Assembly (NCBI RefSeq): GCF_024397895.1
Contig: NZ_CP073346.1
Location: forward strand, 1,054,001-1,118,000
Length of the DNA: 64,000 nt
Direction: 5' to 3'
Source of the DNA: Pseudomonas benzenivorans
Lineage (GTDB): Bacteria > Pseudomonadota > Gammaproteobacteria > Pseudomonadales > Pseudomonadaceae
Shown one piece after another: positions 63,757 through 64,000 of this stretch (position 1 is its first letter; the number at the start of each line of letters is the position of its first letter). The notes beneath the pieces were generated by a model. That model saw only the letters and a program-made list of their open reading frames with translations, was not told where the DNA came from and made no database searches. The position numbers were made by a program, and so were the translations under genes.

Positions 63757-64000
63757 ATGTCCTACGCCGTATCGCCCATTGGCTTCGTTCGCTCCTGCTT
63801 CAAGGAGAAGTTCGCCATCCCCCGCCAGCCGCAACTGGCGCCGGCGGCCCGCGGGACCCTGGACCTGCTCCCGCCCTTCGACCAGGGTGAAGCCGTGCAA
63901 GGTCTGGAGCAGGTCAGCCATGTCTGGCTGCTGTTCCTGTTCCACCAGGCGCTGGAAGACAAGCCACGCCTGAAGGTGCGCCCGCCACGCCTGGGCGGCA
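63757..64000 (+). CDS. trmO: tRNA (N6-threonylcarbamoyladenosine(37)-N6)-methyltransferase TrmO, N-terminal part
   Basis: The 81 residues present start VSPIGFVRSCFKEKFAIPRQ and include LDLLPPFDQGEAVQGLEQVSHVWLLFLFH (in part QVSHVWLLFLFH) and KVRPPRLGG, the TrmO (UPF0066/VirR-like) core that binds S-adenosylmethionine. TrmO methylates t6A37 of tRNA-Thr. The gene runs off the right edge; its usual length is about 230 residues. Confidence 0.9.
   Translation, partial: MSYAVSPIGFVRSCFKEKFAIPRQPQLAPAARGTLDLLPPFDQGEAVQGLEQVSHVWLLFLFHQALEDKPRLKVRPPRLGG

Overview
The window is a GC-rich bacterial chromosome segment with tight gene packing, many ATGA/GTGA stop-start overlaps and strong third-position GC. 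Gene content and order point to Pseudomonas in the broad sense: fadD1-fadD2, a lysophospholipase-like hydrolase, a MaoC protein and a DUF1993 protein, then rapA/hepA, an intact braCDEFG operon, an aguA/aguB agmatine pathway, and many families typical of the genus (DUF5064, DUF3087, DUF2288, DUF1456). I see no rRNA or tRNA gene, no CRISPR array and no intact transposon. Family names come from recognising the proteins by eye; no search was run.

Layout. 0-6.2 kb holds mixed housekeeping and small genes: the tail of a homocysteine S-methyltransferase, a GNAT acetyltransferase, a divergent TetR/hotdog pair, a YCII protein, a ZapA/ZapB-like pair, a CBS protein, a PfkB-family kinase and a lipoprotein. 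6.6-12.8 kb is a same-strand five-gene chemotaxis-like signalling module: a short methyl-accepting protein, two CheX-like proteins (one with a degenerate receiver), a CheY, and a 1052-residue membrane kinase with GAF, Hpt and CheA-type ATPase domains but no visible CheW-type domain. 12.8-17.8 kb carries a HIT protein, a periplasmic ClpP-like protein, a repeat-containing secreted protein, a divergent EamA/Lrp pair and a full-length MCP. 17.8-20.2 kb is a gene graveyard: fragments of hrpA and of the nearby Lrp gene, an IS110-type transposase remnant, a long palindrome, and an MscS gene that looks less GC-biased than its surroundings.

20.2-30.8 kb has DUF3087, the RNA helicase HrpA, then an agmatine/polyamine operon (aguA-aguB-potF-like-amidohydrolase) with a divergent LysR regulator. 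31-41 kb has two tandem fatty acyl-CoA ligases, a divergent lipase-MaoC pair, DUF1993, and a TetR-HlyD-ABC-ABC efflux operon. 41-45.5 kb has a 38-residue single-helix protein resembling the cbb3 oxidase subunit CcoM behind ANR-type boxes, an AlkB homologue and RapA. 45.7-49.7 kb encodes two c-di-GMP enzymes, one with an MHYT sensor and both domains intact, the other with a periplasmic NMT1/THI5-like sensor. 49.7-54.8 kb has glyoxylate-pathway hyi/glxR and a four-gene phosphonate/oxyanion-type ABC importer.

55.8-60.8 kb is the branched-chain amino acid importer braCDEFG, with a hairpin after braC that should set excess binding protein over membrane parts. It is followed by a pseudouridine-synthase-like protein that appears to have lost its catalytic Asp, a DUF1456 protein, a DUF1326-DUF2182 pair and the start of trmO at the right edge.

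The best candidates for new biology are the CheW-less chemotaxis-like module, the putative CcoM gene behind tandem ANR boxes, the apparently inactive pseudouridine synthase homologue, and the mosaic pseudogene island.
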